Assembly (NCBI RefSeq): GCF_002157685.2
Contig: NZ_AP026738.1
Location: 5,332,001-5,396,000, forward strand
Direction of reading: 5' to 3'
DNA: 64,000 bases
Source: Comamonas thiooxydans
GTDB taxonomy: Bacteria > Pseudomonadota > Gammaproteobacteria > Burkholderiales > Burkholderiaceae_C
Shown here: positions 6,526 through 15,616 of the stretch, in pieces
How positions within the stretch are numbered: the first letter of the stretch is position 1
Layout of the letters: each line of letters starts with the position of its first letter
The notes under the pieces: model-generated
The model's database searches: none
The model's input: only the letters and a program-made list of their open reading frames with translations
Told to the model about the DNA's origin: nothing
Made by a program: the position numbers and the translations under genes

Positions 6526-9279
6526 ATGAAAAACCTCAAGCACCTGTTCCAGGCCTTTCTGCGCAGCCGCCACGCCCTGGGGCTGTTCCGGCGCAACGCC
6601 CTGCCCTCGGGCACGGCAGTGCACCGCTCGGTGTCGCCTGCCCTTACGCGGGAGTTGCTGCGCGCCTCGCGCGATGACATCGCCACCGTGCTGGCGCGCA
6701 CCGGCTCCAGCGAGGACGGATTGACGCGCGAGCAGGCCCGTGCTGCGCTCACGCGCTTCGGTCCCAACGAGGTGGAGCACGAAAAGCCCCTGCCCGGCTG
6801 GCTGCACCTGTGGTACTGCTACCGCAACCCCTTCAACCTGCTGCTGACGCTGCTGGCCGTGGTCTCTTATGTCACCGAGGACATGAAAGCCACGGTGGTC
6901 ATCGCCTCCATGGTGCTGCTGTCCACGCTGCTGCGCTTTGTGCAGGAAGGCCGTTCCAACCGCGCCGCCGCGCGGCTCAAGGCCATGGTCAGCAGCACGG
7001 CCACGGTGCTGCGCCGCAACGGCGGCCCCCATCTGCCGGCCGACGCCGAGGCCCCCGACGCCCAGCACAGCGGCTTCGGCCAGCAGGCGCGCCGCTACGA
7101 AGTGCCGCTGTACGAGGTCGTTCCTGGCGACTTCGTGGTGCTGTCGGCCGGCGACATGATTCCCGCCGACTGCCGCGTGCTCAGCGCCAAGGACCTGTTC
7201 GTGAGCCAGTCCGCCATGACCGGCGAATCCCTGCCCGTGGAAAAGCGCCCCGACGCGGGCGCCTCGAATGGCGCAGGCGTGCTCGACGCCAGCAACCTGC
7301 TGTTCATGGGCACCAACGTGGTCTCGGGCACGGCGCTGGCCGTGGTGCTGACCACGGGCAACCGCAGCTACTTCGGCACCATCGCCACAAGGGTCACGTC
7401 CAATGAGCGTGCGCCCACGGCCTTCGAGACCGGGGTCAACAGCGTCAGCTGGCTGCTGATCCGCTTCGCGGCCGTGATGGTGCCCGTGGTGCTGCTCATC
7501 AACGGCTACACCAAGGGCGACTGGGCCGAGGCCTTCCTGTTCGCGCTGTCCGTGGCCGTGGGCCTGACGCCCGAGATGCTGCCCATGATCGTGACTTCCA
7601 CCCTGGCCAAGGGCGCCGTGGTGCTGTCGCGCCGCAAGGTCGTGGTCAAGCGGCTGGACGCCATCCAGAACTTCGGCGCCATGGACGTGCTGTGCACCGA
7701 CAAGACCGGCACGCTGACCCAGGACCGCATCGTGCTGGAGCGTCACACCGACGCCTTTGGCCAGCCCTGCGACGAGACGCTGCGCTTTGCCTTCCTCAAC
7801 AGCCACTACCAGACCGGCCTGAAGAACCTGCTGGACCGTGCCGTGCTCGAGCATGTGGAACTGCACACCCAGATGCGCGTGGCCGAGGACTACCGCAAGG
7901 TGGACGAAATCCCCTTCGACTTCGAACGCCGCCGCATGTCCGTGGTGGTGGCCGAGCGCAACCACCACCACGAGCTGATCTGCAAGGGCGCGGTCGAGGA
8001 AATCCTGGGCGCCTGCACCCGCCTGCGCGAGGGCGACAGCACGCGTCCGCTGGACGAGGAGCAGTTGGCCCGCGTGCGCCGCGTGACGCGCGAGCTCAAC
8101 CGAGAGGGCCTGCGCGTGGTCGCCGTGGCCATGAAAGAAGTGCCGCCGCAAAAGAGCGACTACGGCGTGGCCGACGAGTCGGAGCTGACCCTGATCGGCT
8201 ACATCGCCTTCCTGGACCCACCAAAGGAAACCACGGCCGAGGCGCTGGCCGCCCTGGCCGCGCACGGCGTGGCCGTCAAGCTGCTGACCGGCGACAACGA
8301 GCTGGTGGCCGCCAAGGTCTGCCGCGATGTGGGCCTGCCCGCAGACCATATCATCCTGGGCACACAGATCGAGCACATGAGCGACGAGAAGCTGCGCCAG
8401 ACAGTGGAGCAGTTCCAGCTGTTCGCCAAGCTCACGCCGCTGCACAAGGAGCGCATCGTGCACGCGCTGCGCGCCAACGGCCACATCACGGGCTTCATGG
8501 GCGACGGCATCAACGACGCCCCGGCCCTGCGTGCGGCCGACATCGGCATCAGCGTGGACAGCGCCGTGGACATCGCCAAGGAAGCCGCCGACATCATCCT
8601 GCTGGAGAAAAGCCTGATGGTGCTGGAACAGGGCGTGATCGAGGGCCGGCGCACCTTCAGCAACATGCTGAAGTACATCCGCATGACGGCCAGCTCCAAC
8701 TTCGGCAACGTGTTCTCGGTGATGGTGGCCTCGGCCTTCATCCCCTTCCTGCCCATGCTGCCGCTGCATCTGCTGGTGCAGAACCTGCTGTACGACCTCT
8801 CGCAGATCGCCATCCCCTTCGACAATGTGGACGACGAGCTGGTGCGCCAGCCGCTGCGCTGGAACCCGGCCGACCTGGGCCGCTTCATGGTGTTCTTCGG
8901 GCCCATCAGCTCGCTGTTCGACATCCTGACCTTCGCGCTGATGTGGTTCGTCTTCGCGGCCAACACGCCCGAGCAGCAGACGCTGTTCCAGTCGGGCTGG
9001 TTCGTCATCGGACTGCTCACGCAGACGCTGATCGTGCACATGATCCGCACGCCCAGGATCCCCTTCCTGCAAAGCCGCCCGTCCTGGCCGCTGCTGCTGG
9101 CCACGGCGGCCGTGATGGCGGCCGGCATCTTCCTGCCGATGGGGCCGCTGGCCGGCTACTTCAAGCTGGAGGCGCTGCCGCCGGCCTACTTCCCGTGGAT
9201 GATTGCCATATTGCTGGGCTACGCTTGCCTGGCCACGCTGCTCAAGCGCGTCTACATCCGCCGCTACGGCTGGCAGTGA
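6526..9279 (+). CDS. mgtA: Magnesium-importing P-type ATPase MgtA
   Basis: 917 residues, full length for a P3B-type magnesium ATPase in the inner membrane. Visible are the N-terminal HLWYCYRNPFNLLLTLLAVVSY segment shared with MgtA/MgtB (shown in part: YRNPFN), the actuator MTGESLPVEK (TGES at 232-235), the membrane-4 GLTPEMLPM (346-354), the phosphorylation site DKTGTLT with Asp392, and the hinge GDGINDAP (659-666). GGGGAGG at 6514-6520 is a strong ribosome site. Upstream are the leader peptide, hairpin and MgtE_N-like gene; mgtC follows after 40 bp. The arrangement strongly indicates induction by low magnesium. All catalytic motifs are intact. Confidence 0.96.
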   Translation: MKNLKHLFQAFLRSRHALGLFRRNALPSGTAVHRSVSPALTRELLRASRDDIATVLARTGSSEDGLTREQARAALTRFGPNEVEHEKPLPGWLHLWYCYRNPFNLLLTLLAVVSYVTEDMKATVVIASMVLLSTLLRFVQEGRSNRAAARLKAMVSSTATVLRRNGGPHLPADAEAPDAQHSGFGQQARRYEVPLYEVVPGDFVVLSAGDMIPADCRVLSAKDLFVSQSAMTGESLPVEKRPDAGASNGAGVLDASNLLFMGTNVVSGTALAVVLTTGNRSYFGTIATRVTSNERAPTAFETGVNSVSWLLIRFAAVMVPVVLLINGYTKGDWAEAFLFALSVAVGLTPEMLPMIVTSTLAKGAVVLSRRKVVVKRLDAIQNFGAMDVLCTDKTGTLTQDRIVLERHTDAFGQPCDETLRFAFLNSHYQTGLKNLLDRAVLEHVELHTQMRVAEDYRKVDEIPFDFERRRMSVVVAERNHHHELICKGAVEEILGACTRLREGDSTRPLDEEQLARVRRVTRELNREGLRVVAVAMKEVPPQKSDYGVADESELTLIGYIAFLDPPKETTAEALAALAAHGVAVKLLTGDNELVAAKVCRDVGLPADHIILGTQIEHMSDEKLRQTVEQFQLFAKLTPLHKERIVHALRANGHITGFMGDGINDAPALRAADIGISVDSAVDIAKEAADIILLEKSLMVLEQGVIEGRRTFSNMLKYIRMTASSNFGNVFSVMVASAFIPFLPMLPLHLLVQNLLYDLSQIAIPFDNVDDELVRQPLRWNPADLGRFMVFFGPISSLFDILTFALMWFVFAANTPEQQTLFQSGWFVIGLLTQTLIVHMIRTPRIPFLQSRPSWPLLLATAAVMAAGIFLPMGPLAGYFKLEALPPAYFPWMIAILLGYACLATLLKRVYIRRYGWQ

Positions 9280-9319
9280 CGCTCCCTTCAACACATTCAC
9301 CAGGAAAGCCCGGAACCCC

Positions 9320-10036
9320 ATGCAGGCCCTCCAGAACTTCAACCCCGGCGCCATGCTGGACACCTTCGTCAGCCTGACCACGGCCTTCGTGTTCGGCGCC
9401 CTCATCGGCCTGGAGCGCCAGGTGCGCCAGCGCACGGCGGGGCTGCGCACCAACACCCTGGTTGCCGTGGGCGCGGCCGTCTTCGTGGACCTAGCCGTGC
9501 GCCTGGGCGGGGCCGAGGGCGCCACGCGCGTGGTGGCCTACGTGGTCTCCGGCGTGGGCTTCCTGGGTGCGGGCGCCATCATGAAGGAAGGGGCCAACAT
9601 CACCGGGCTGAACACGGCGGCCACGCTCTGGGGCTCCGCCGCCGTGGGCGCCTGCGCGGGCGCCAGCCTGGTGGCCGAGGCCGGCCTGGCCACGCTGTTC
9701 GTGCTGGCCAGCAACACCTTGCTGCGCCCTGTGGTCAACCGCATCAACCGCCGCCCGGTGAATGACGAATCCACGGAATCGACCTACTACGTCTATGCCA
9801 TCTGCCACCGGGGGGCTCAGGGTGATGTGCGCGAGCAGATGCTGGAGCTGCTGGAGAACGCCAGCTACCCCGTGCGCGGCGTGGAAACCCATGCCTTCGG
9901 CCCGCAGGACACCGAGATCGAGGCCATGCTCTACGCCACCTCGGTGGACTCCGACGAGCTGGACAGCGTGATCGCCGCCATCGAGGCCCTGCCCGGCGTG
10001 CTCCAGGCCTTCTGGAACGCCGGCACGGAGGAATGA
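9320..10036 (+). CDS. mgtC: MgtC/SapB family protein
   Basis: 238 residues starting at an ATG preceded by AGGAAAG. The N-terminal part holds about five membrane segments with the family motifs ALIGLERQVRQRTAGLRTNTLVAVGA and GFLGAGAIMKEG. The C-terminal part, from about residue 155, is a soluble ACT-like domain typical of full-length MgtC. MgtC is induced in low magnesium and, in Salmonella, supports growth in macrophages and restrains the F1Fo ATP synthase. Its place 40 bp behind mgtA suggests one transcript. It converges with ruvB, 19 bp away, with no clear terminator between. Confidence 0.93.
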   Translation: MQALQNFNPGAMLDTFVSLTTAFVFGALIGLERQVRQRTAGLRTNTLVAVGAAVFVDLAVRLGGAEGATRVVAYVVSGVGFLGAGAIMKEGANITGLNTAATLWGSAAVGACAGASLVAEAGLATLFVLASNTLLRPVVNRINRRPVNDESTESTYYVYAICHRGAQGDVREQMLELLENASYPVRGVETHAFGPQDTEIEAMLYATSVDSDELDSVIAAIEALPGVLQAFWNAGTEE

Positions 10037-10055
10037 GCCGACAGGCCTGCGACGC

Positions 10056-11150
10056 TCAGGATGCGTCGTCGCCCGGCACCGGCAATCCGAGATGGCGGTA
10101 CGCCGCCTGGGTCGCCATGCGCCCGCGCGGCGTGCGCTGCAAAAAGCCCTGCTGGATCAGATAGGGCTCGATCACATCCTCGATGGTGCCCGATTCCTCG
10201 CCGATGCTCGCCGCGATGTTGTCCAGACCTACCGGGCCGCCGTCGAAACGGTGCACCACGGCTTCGAGCAGCTTGCGGTCCATGATGTCAAAGCCCTGAG
10301 GGTCCACATCAAGCATGGCTAGCGCCTTGTCGGCAATCTCGCGCGTAATGCGGCCGTCGCCCTTGACATCGGCATAGTCGCGCACGCGGCGCAGCAGGCG
10401 GTTGGCGATACGCGGCGTGCCACGCGAACGGCGCGCGATCTCGAAGCAGCCTTCCTCGTCAATCGGCGCATTGAGCAGTCCAGCGCTGCGCCTGACGATG
10501 CGCGAGAGTTCCTCGGAGGTGTAGAACTCCAGCCGCGCCACGATGCCGAAGCGATCGCGCAGCGGATTGGTGAGCATGCCGGCTCGCGTGGTAGCCCCCA
10601 CCAGCGTGAAGGGTTGCAGGTCCAGCTTGATGGAGCGTGCGGCCGGGCCTTCGCCGATCATGATGTCGATCTGATAGTCCTCCAGCGCGGGGTAGAGGAT
10701 TTCCTCGACCACCGGGCTCAGACGATGAATCTCGTCGATGAACAGCACATCGTTGGGCTCGAGATTGGTGAGCAACGCCGCCAGATCCTTGGGCTTTTCC
10801 AGCACCGGGCCGCTGGTCTGGCGCAGGTTCACGCCCAGCTCGGCAGCGATGATGTGGGACAGCGTGGTCTTGCCCAGGCCCGGCGGGCCGAACAACAGCA
10901 CATGATCGAGCGCCTCGCTGCGCTTTTTGGCAGCGCCGATGAAGATCTCGAGCTGCTCTCGCGCCTTGGCCTGGCCTACGTATTCGTGGAGTTGCTTGGG
11001 GCGCAGAGCACGCTCCAGCGCCTCTTCGCCCTGGGACGAATGCCCGGCCGAAACCATGCGCGGCACAGCCGCCTCGGGGTCGGCGGCCGCGCTTCTGGCC
11101 TTGCGTGCAGGTGCGGGACTGGCCGCAAATTCGTCCACATGAATCGTCAT
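10056..11150 (-). CDS. ruvB: Holliday junction branch migration DNA helicase RuvB
   Basis: 364 residues. RuvB hexamers drive branch migration of Holliday junctions together with RuvA. Visible are the [11 protein letters not shown] start of the AAA+ domain, Walker A GPPGLGKT (88-95), Walker B DEIH (140-143), sensor and arginine-finger region GATTRAGML...RDRFG, and the C-terminal winged helix with LLEAV and RTPRGR. The N-terminus has about 40 residues before the conserved part, longer than in E. coli. ruvA is on the same strand but 2.3 kb away, separated by two unrelated genes, so the usual ruvAB operon is broken here. Confidence 0.97.
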   Translation of the reverse strand: MTIHVDEFAASPAPARKARSAAADPEAAVPRMVSAGHSSQGEEALERALRPKQLHEYVGQAKAREQLEIFIGAAKKRSEALDHVLLFGPPGLGKTTLSHIIAAELGVNLRQTSGPVLEKPKDLAALLTNLEPNDVLFIDEIHRLSPVVEEILYPALEDYQIDIMIGEGPAARSIKLDLQPFTLVGATTRAGMLTNPLRDRFGIVARLEFYTSEELSRIVRRSAGLLNAPIDEEGCFEIARRSRGTPRIANRLLRRVRDYADVKGDGRITREIADKALAMLDVDPQGFDIMDRKLLEAVVHRFDGGPVGLDNIAASIGEESGTIEDVIEPYLIQQGFLQRTPRGRMATQAAYRHLGLPVPGDDAS

Positions 11151-11293
11151 GACGGCAATTGTGCCCCAAGCACGGCCGAAGCACTGATTAAAAATACAGG
11201 GTCAAACAAAATCCCACAGTTGCAGCACAGCCGGCTGGACGCTCGGCCCCGGGCTTTGCGCACAATGGCGGCAAAGACCTCAGGAGCTTTTTC

Positions 11294-11827
11294 ATGCGTA
11301 TTCACACCCTGGCCTGCACGGCCGCCCTGTTTTGCCTGTCCGTCTCGGCCCAGGCCGCGCTCAAGCCCGGCGATGCGGCCCCGAGCTTCAAGACGCCCGC
11401 CGCCGTGGCCGGCAAGGCCTTTGACTTCGATATGGCCGAGGCGCTCAGGAAAGGGCCCGTGGTACTGTATTTCTTCCCCAAGGCCTTCACCCAAGGCTGC
11501 ACGCTGGAAGCCCATGCCTTTGCCGAAGCCACGCCCCAGTTCGCCGCGATGAAAGCCACGGTGGTGGGCATGTCGCATGACGATATCGACACCCTCAAGC
11601 GCTTTTCCACCGAGGCCTGCCGCGACCAGTTCGCCGTGGCCTCTGACCCGAAGGCCCTCACCATCAAGGCCTATGACGCGGGTGCTGCCGCCAACCCGGC
11701 CAGGGCCGACCGCATCTCCTATGTGGTGGGCCAGGACGGCAAGGTGAAGTTCGCCCTTGTCAGCAGCGACCCGCTGGCCCATGTGGAGCAGACCAAGGCA
11801 GCCGTCAGGCAGTTGCAGGGGAAATAG
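11294..11827 (+). CDS. Periplasmic peroxiredoxin (AhpC/TSA, Bcp-like)
   Basis: 177 residues. A signal peptide (MRIHTLACTAALFCLSVSAQA) predicts export. The thioredoxin-fold core contains FFPKAFTQGCTLEA, with the peroxidatic cysteine at residue 69 in the usual T-x-x-C setting, and a second cysteine in STEACRDQF that may resolve it. The family reduces hydrogen peroxide and organic peroxides. GAGCTT at 11283-11288 is a weak ribosome site. The gene is divergent from ruvB (143 bp apart) and convergent with the protease gene at 11852. The reductant in the periplasm is unknown. Confidence 0.87.
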   Translation: MRIHTLACTAALFCLSVSAQAALKPGDAAPSFKTPAAVAGKAFDFDMAEALRKGPVVLYFFPKAFTQGCTLEAHAFAEATPQFAAMKATVVGMSHDDIDTLKRFSTEACRDQFAVASDPKALTIKAYDAGAAANPARADRISYVVGQDGKVKFALVSSDPLAHVEQTKAAVRQLQGK

Positions 11828-11851
11828 GCCCAGCCGGGCCCTGTCCCTGTA

Positions 11852-13405
11852 TCACTGCGCCAGCCAGTTCCCGATCTGGCTGCTGAAGGTCCGGTCGAAG
11901 CGGCTGTAGACGTCGGAGCCGCCGCTGACCGTGCACGAGCTGCTGCCGCCGGACAACGTGCCCACGACGCGTCCGCCCACAAACATGGCCGAGCCGCTGC
12001 TGCCGCCTTCGGTCACGCCCTTGCTCCAGCCGACGTTCACGAAATCGCTCTGGGCATTGCCCGGGCTGCAGGTGATGCTGCCGGCGCCCAGGCTGCAGTT
12101 TCTGTAGCTCTGCACCTGTCCTTCGCTATATTTGAGCAAGTCGCCCTGCGGATGATGCAGGCCGTAGATGGCCGTCCCCGTCACCGCCGTTCCTCTCGCA
12201 TCCCAGCCGGCCAGCGTCGCACCGGCCGGCGGCACTTCATTGAGTCGCATCAGCGTGGCATCGGTCACAGCGGTCGAATACAGCAGCGTGGCGCCGCGCT
12301 GCAGCGCCGAGGTGCTTGCATTCGGCTCGAAGCTATTGCAGCTTGCCGAACGGAAAAACCAGTCCGTGCGCAGCGAAGTGGCAGCTGCCTGCGTCGAGAT
12401 GCAGTGACTGGCCGATAGAAAATACGGCGTGTAGTCCCGCTTGGTATTGTTCAGCAGGGAGCCCGTGCAGTAGTAGTAGCGGTTGTCGGGGCCCACATAG
12501 GTCATGCGCGCCACGGCATTTCGCTCGATCGCGTACTGATCGGCGCAGCTGGCATCGAGCTCGCAACCAGCGGCATCGCCCACATTTCTAGGCACAGGGC
12601 TATCGCGCAGCTCCAGCTCCACGGGCAAGGCCAGGTTGACATAGGCATGGGTGAGCGTGGGAATGGCAATGCGCAGCTGCGATGTCGGCAGTCCCGCAGG
12701 CAGTGCAATCTCCAGCGTGACCTCATCGGCACCCAGGTCGGGGGTCCACCAGATGCCAGCCGCCCAGGTGTCACCGTCGATGCGACGGTTGCGCGCAATG
12801 GCCTCGTTGATGGCCTGGCCCGTGGTCTCGAACCCGGTCTTGCTGCGATCCTTGCGGTACAGCCTGAGCTCGGCGGTATCGGGCATGGCATCGACCACCA
12901 GGCCCAGCCGCAGGCCATGGGCACCGGCCGAGGTGATGCTGATCGCAGCCACCTGACCACCCTCCGGGGTCTTGGACCAGCGCAGCGTGCGTGCCATATC
13001 GCCTGCGGACTGCAACGAAGACAGCGCCCGTGGCGCCCCTATCTGCATGGGCACACCGGGCATGGGCATGACCGGCGATGGCGCGTCGCTCCACTGCGGC
13101 AATGCCAGATCGACGGCCTTGGGTCGAACGGCCACGGATGACACGGCCACACCTCTGGCCGAAGCCGCAGTCTGGGCGGCAGGCACTATCAGCGAATCCA
13201 GCACATAGGCCGTGGGCGGACCCGGCGGAGGACTGGTCTCTGCGACGCCCGCACCATTGCCGCCGCCGTTACCGACACCTGCGCCGCCAGGGCCCGGGTC
13301 CGGAACACTGCCTCCGCCCCCTCCGCCGCCGCAAGCGGTCAGCACCACCAGCATCAGGCTTGCGCATAGAGAGGGAATGCGCCTGCCCTGTATCCACCAA
13401 TGCAT
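11852..13405 (-). CDS. Lysyl-endopeptidase-like trypsin-family serine protease, lipoprotein
   Basis: 517 residues. A type II signal ends in LTAC (Cys25), followed by a run of seven glycines and a Pro/Gly-rich linker to about residue 65, so the protein is a surface or periplasmic lipoprotein. The catalytic domain (about 295-517) shows CTGSLLNN, SASHC (His334), TDATLMRL (Asp382) and GGSSGSAMF (Ser470), all like Achromobacter protease I, a lysyl endopeptidase. Several cysteines could form disulfides. Residues 100-280 form a beta-rich prodomain-like region. The gene stands alone between ruvA and ruvB. Lysine specificity is not proven by the motifs. Confidence 0.85.
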   Translation of the reverse strand: MHWWIQGRRIPSLCASLMLVVLTACGGGGGGGSVPDPGPGGAGVGNGGGNGAGVAETSPPPGPPTAYVLDSLIVPAAQTAASARGVAVSSVAVRPKAVDLALPQWSDAPSPVMPMPGVPMQIGAPRALSSLQSAGDMARTLRWSKTPEGGQVAAISITSAGAHGLRLGLVVDAMPDTAELRLYRKDRSKTGFETTGQAINEAIARNRRIDGDTWAAGIWWTPDLGADEVTLEIALPAGLPTSQLRIAIPTLTHAYVNLALPVELELRDSPVPRNVGDAAGCELDASCADQYAIERNAVARMTYVGPDNRYYYCTGSLLNNTKRDYTPYFLSASHCISTQAAATSLRTDWFFRSASCNSFEPNASTSALQRGATLLYSTAVTDATLMRLNEVPPAGATLAGWDARGTAVTGTAIYGLHHPQGDLLKYSEGQVQSYRNCSLGAGSITCSPGNAQSDFVNVGWSKGVTEGGSSGSAMFVGGRVVGTLSGGSSSCTVSGGSDVYSRFDRTFSSQIGNWLAQ

Positions 13406-13454
13406 ATCGTGTTCTCCTGCAGTTCACGATCGGACTGGCACAGGGCCAGCGAAG

Positions 13455-14030
13455 CTATTTGGTCAAAGCCTTGAGCGCGAGCTTAATGCCCTCGCTCACC
13501 CCTACATCGGGTGGGAGTTTCTTGAGGGCGGCCGAGGCCTCCTTGTCCGAGTAGCCCAGAGCCATCAGTGCCTGCTGAATATCGTTCTGGTCGTTGTTAT
13601 TGGCAAACAGCGACTGCGCACCGGTATCCGCGCCGATCTTGCCCTTGAGCTCCAGCAGCAGACGCTCGGCGGTCTTCTTGCCGATGCCGGGCACCTTGAC
13701 CAATCGCCCTGCTTGCTGCTGCGATACCGCGTCCGCGAGATCATCGATGCTCATGCCGCTGAGCACGGCCAATGCCATGCGCGGCCCTATGCCGGTGATC
13801 TTGATGAGTTCGCGGAAGGTCTGGCGCTCGCGGGCCGTACCGAAGCCGAACAGCAACTGGGCGTCTTCCCGTACCACAAAATGGGTCAGCAAGGCCACCT
13901 TGGCACCATTGGCAGGCAGGTTGTAGAAGGTGCTCATGGGCACCTGCACCTCATAGCCCACACCGGCACAGTCCACCAGGACTTCGGGCGGGTTTTTTTC
14001 CAGCAGCGTTCCAGTCAATTTGCCTATCAT
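13455..14030 (-). CDS. ruvA: Holliday junction branch migration protein RuvA
   Basis: 191 residues from MIGKLTG, the standard start; the frame extends further upstream but homology begins here. RuvA binds the four-way junction and loads RuvB. The N-terminal OB fold (1-65) is followed by two helix-hairpin-helix motifs (ITGIGPRMA and VPGIGKKTA) and a C-terminal three-helix domain that contacts RuvB ([13 protein letters not shown]). ruvB lies 2.3 kb downstream on the same strand, beyond a protease gene and an opposite-strand peroxiredoxin gene. No ruvC is in the window. Confidence 0.97.
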   Translation of the reverse strand: MIGKLTGTLLEKNPPEVLVDCAGVGYEVQVPMSTFYNLPANGAKVALLTHFVVREDAQLLFGFGTARERQTFRELIKITGIGPRMALAVLSGMSIDDLADAVSQQQAGRLVKVPGIGKKTAERLLLELKGKIGADTGAQSLFANNNDQNDIQQALMALGYSDKEASAALKKLPPDVGVSEGIKLALKALTK

Positions 14031-14079
14031 TGAAATCCTTTGCCGCACCGTGCGGCGATTCTTTTGAGAAATTATCCGC

Positions 14080-15090
14080 GTGATCCTGCGCCATACCTTC
14101 ACACCCCATAACAATACGCGCCTGACCCATCTCTGCGGCCCGGCAGATGCGCATCTGCGCACCATCGAAATCGCGCTGGGCGTCAAGATCGCTCACCGCC
14201 ACGAGCAGTTCAAGATCGACGGCCCCAAGGCCAAGGCCAATGAAGCGCTGGAGCTGCTTCAGGCTCTCTATGAGATCGCCGACTACGTGATTGCAGAAGA
14301 TACGCTGCAGCTCATGCTGGCCGGCGATGTCGAGATGCTGGAGGCCGACCTGACGGCACCGCAATTGACCACGCGCCGTGCCGATCTGCGCGCCCGCACG
14401 CCCAACCAGGCGCTGTATCTGGAAAACATCGCCAATCACGACATCAGCTTCGGCATCGGCCCGGCCGGCACGGGCAAGACCTATCTGGCCGTGGCCTGTG
14501 CCGTGGACGCGCTGGAGCGCAGCGCCGTGCAGCGCATCGTGCTGACCCGGCCCGCCGTGGAAGCCGGCGAACGCCTGGGCTTTCTGCCCGGCGACCTGAC
14601 GCAGAAGGTGGACCCCTATCTGCGCCCGCTGTACGACGCGCTCTACGATCTGATGGGTTACGAGAAGGTGCAGAAGGCCTTCGAGCGCAATGCACTGGAA
14701 ATCGCGCCGCTGGCCTTCATGCGCGGACGCACGCTGAACAACGCCTTCGTGATCCTGGACGAGGCGCAGAACACCACGCCCGAGCAGATGAAGATGTTTC
14801 TGACCCGCATCGGCTTTGGCGCCAAGGCCGTGGTCACGGGTGACGTGAGTCAGGTCGACCTGCCCAAGGGCGCGCCCAGCGGCCTGGTCGATGCCGAGCG
14901 CGTGCTCAGGCGTGTCAAGGGCATCTCCATCAACCACTTCACCAGCGCCGACGTGGTGCGCCACCCGCTGGTGGCCCGCATTGTGGACGCCTACGACGCA
15001 CGCGGCCGCGTGTCCGAAGGCACTTCGGCCCCCAAGCACCGCAGCAGCCCCCGTTCGGCCCGCCCGCTGCCAACGGCAGACGAACTTTAA
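14080..15090 (+). CDS. PhoH family protein
   Basis: 336 residues from a GTG start. PhoH proteins are cytoplasmic P-loop ATPases linked to RNA metabolism. Visible are an N-terminal KH-like region (1-110), Walker A GPAGTGKT (127-134), the [16 protein letters not shown] motif, and [11 protein letters not shown] with the Walker B acidic residues, followed by [11 protein letters not shown]. The C-terminal tail after residue 310 is Ser/Pro/Arg-rich and probably disordered. ybeY follows after a 49-bp gap that contains a dispersed repeat; the phoH-ybeY order is widely conserved and implies a shared role in ribosome or RNA maturation. It is divergent from ruvA. Confidence 0.94.
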   Translation: MILRHTFTPHNNTRLTHLCGPADAHLRTIEIALGVKIAHRHEQFKIDGPKAKANEALELLQALYEIADYVIAEDTLQLMLAGDVEMLEADLTAPQLTTRRADLRARTPNQALYLENIANHDISFGIGPAGTGKTYLAVACAVDALERSAVQRIVLTRPAVEAGERLGFLPGDLTQKVDPYLRPLYDALYDLMGYEKVQKAFERNALEIAPLAFMRGRTLNNAFVILDEAQNTTPEQMKMFLTRIGFGAKAVVTGDVSQVDLPKGAPSGLVDAERVLRRVKGISINHFTSADVVRHPLVARIVDAYDARGRVSEGTSAPKHRSSPRSARPLPTADEL

Positions 15091-15139
15091 TCAAAATCAA
15101 TAGCTACTAGCGCTTACCTCATAAGGGCTAAAAGCCAAA
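15091..15139. repeat. Dispersed short repeat (family 2) between phoH and ybeY
   Basis: The gap holds CAATAGCTACTAGCGCTTAC and then AAGGGCTAAAAGCC, a variant of the element also seen at about 21093, 45071, 47239 and 56848. The common pattern is an ATAGCT block, a GCGCTTA block, and an AGGCC-like block. It fills the whole intercistronic space and overlaps the ybeY ribosome-site region. Confidence 0.55.
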
Positions 15140-15598
15140 ATGACCTTAAATCAACTGCAACTATCGCTGCAATTCGGTCCCAGCGCCGAGGCCGCTGCCC
15201 ATCGCGAACTGCTGAGCCGCAGCCGCGTCACGCGCTGGATCCGCCATGCGCTGGCCGTGGATGCCGAGATCACCGTGCGCATCGTGGACACAGAGGAAGG
15301 CCGCAAGCTCAATCGCGAGTACCGCAAAAAGGACTACGCGACCAATGTGCTGACCTTCGACTATCAGCAGGAGCCTTGCGTGATGGCCGATCTTGTGCTC
15401 TGCGCCCCCGTGGTGGAGCGCGAGGCCCAGGAACAGAACAAGAGCCTGGAAGAGCATTACGCCCATCTGCTGGTGCATGGCACGCTGCATGCCCAGGGCT
15501 GGGACCACGAGACCAGCGAGGAAGACGCCGAAGAGATGGAGGCTTACGAGACCGACATCATGAAGGAACTGGGTTACGAAGACCCTTACGCCAAATAA
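15140..15598 (+). CDS. ybeY: Endoribonuclease YbeY, rRNA maturation factor
   Basis: 152 residues, typical length. YbeY is a zinc-dependent single-strand RNase needed for 16S rRNA 3'-end maturation and late ribosome quality control. The H3xH5xH metal motif is present as [11 protein letters not shown] (His113, His117, His123). The conserved segments [16 protein letters not shown] and DLVLCAPVV are also intact. It follows phoH on the same strand. The corC and lnt genes often found next to it are absent; a sensor kinase gene follows after 18 bp. Confidence 0.96.
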   Translation: MTLNQLQLSLQFGPSAEAAAHRELLSRSRVTRWIRHALAVDAEITVRIVDTEEGRKLNREYRKKDYATNVLTFDYQQEPCVMADLVLCAPVVEREAQEQNKSLEEHYAHLLVHGTLHAQGWDHETSEEDAEEMEAYETDIMKELGYEDPYAK

Positions 15599-15616
15599 TC
15601 CGCGACCACACCGGCC

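Noticed and set aside
6108..6677. Alternative ATG and reading frame in the hairpin before the MgtE_N-like gene
   Set aside because: The product is low-complexity Ala/Pro/Arg/His and runs into mgtA out of frame; the 6124 frame has helical-repeat pattern and stops just before mgtA.
5596..9525. 1309-codon open frame on the minus strand
   Set aside because: It lies antisense to mgtA and mgtC, whose motifs are complete on the plus strand. The translation is His/Gln/Ala/Arg-rich, as expected for the complement of high-GC codons.
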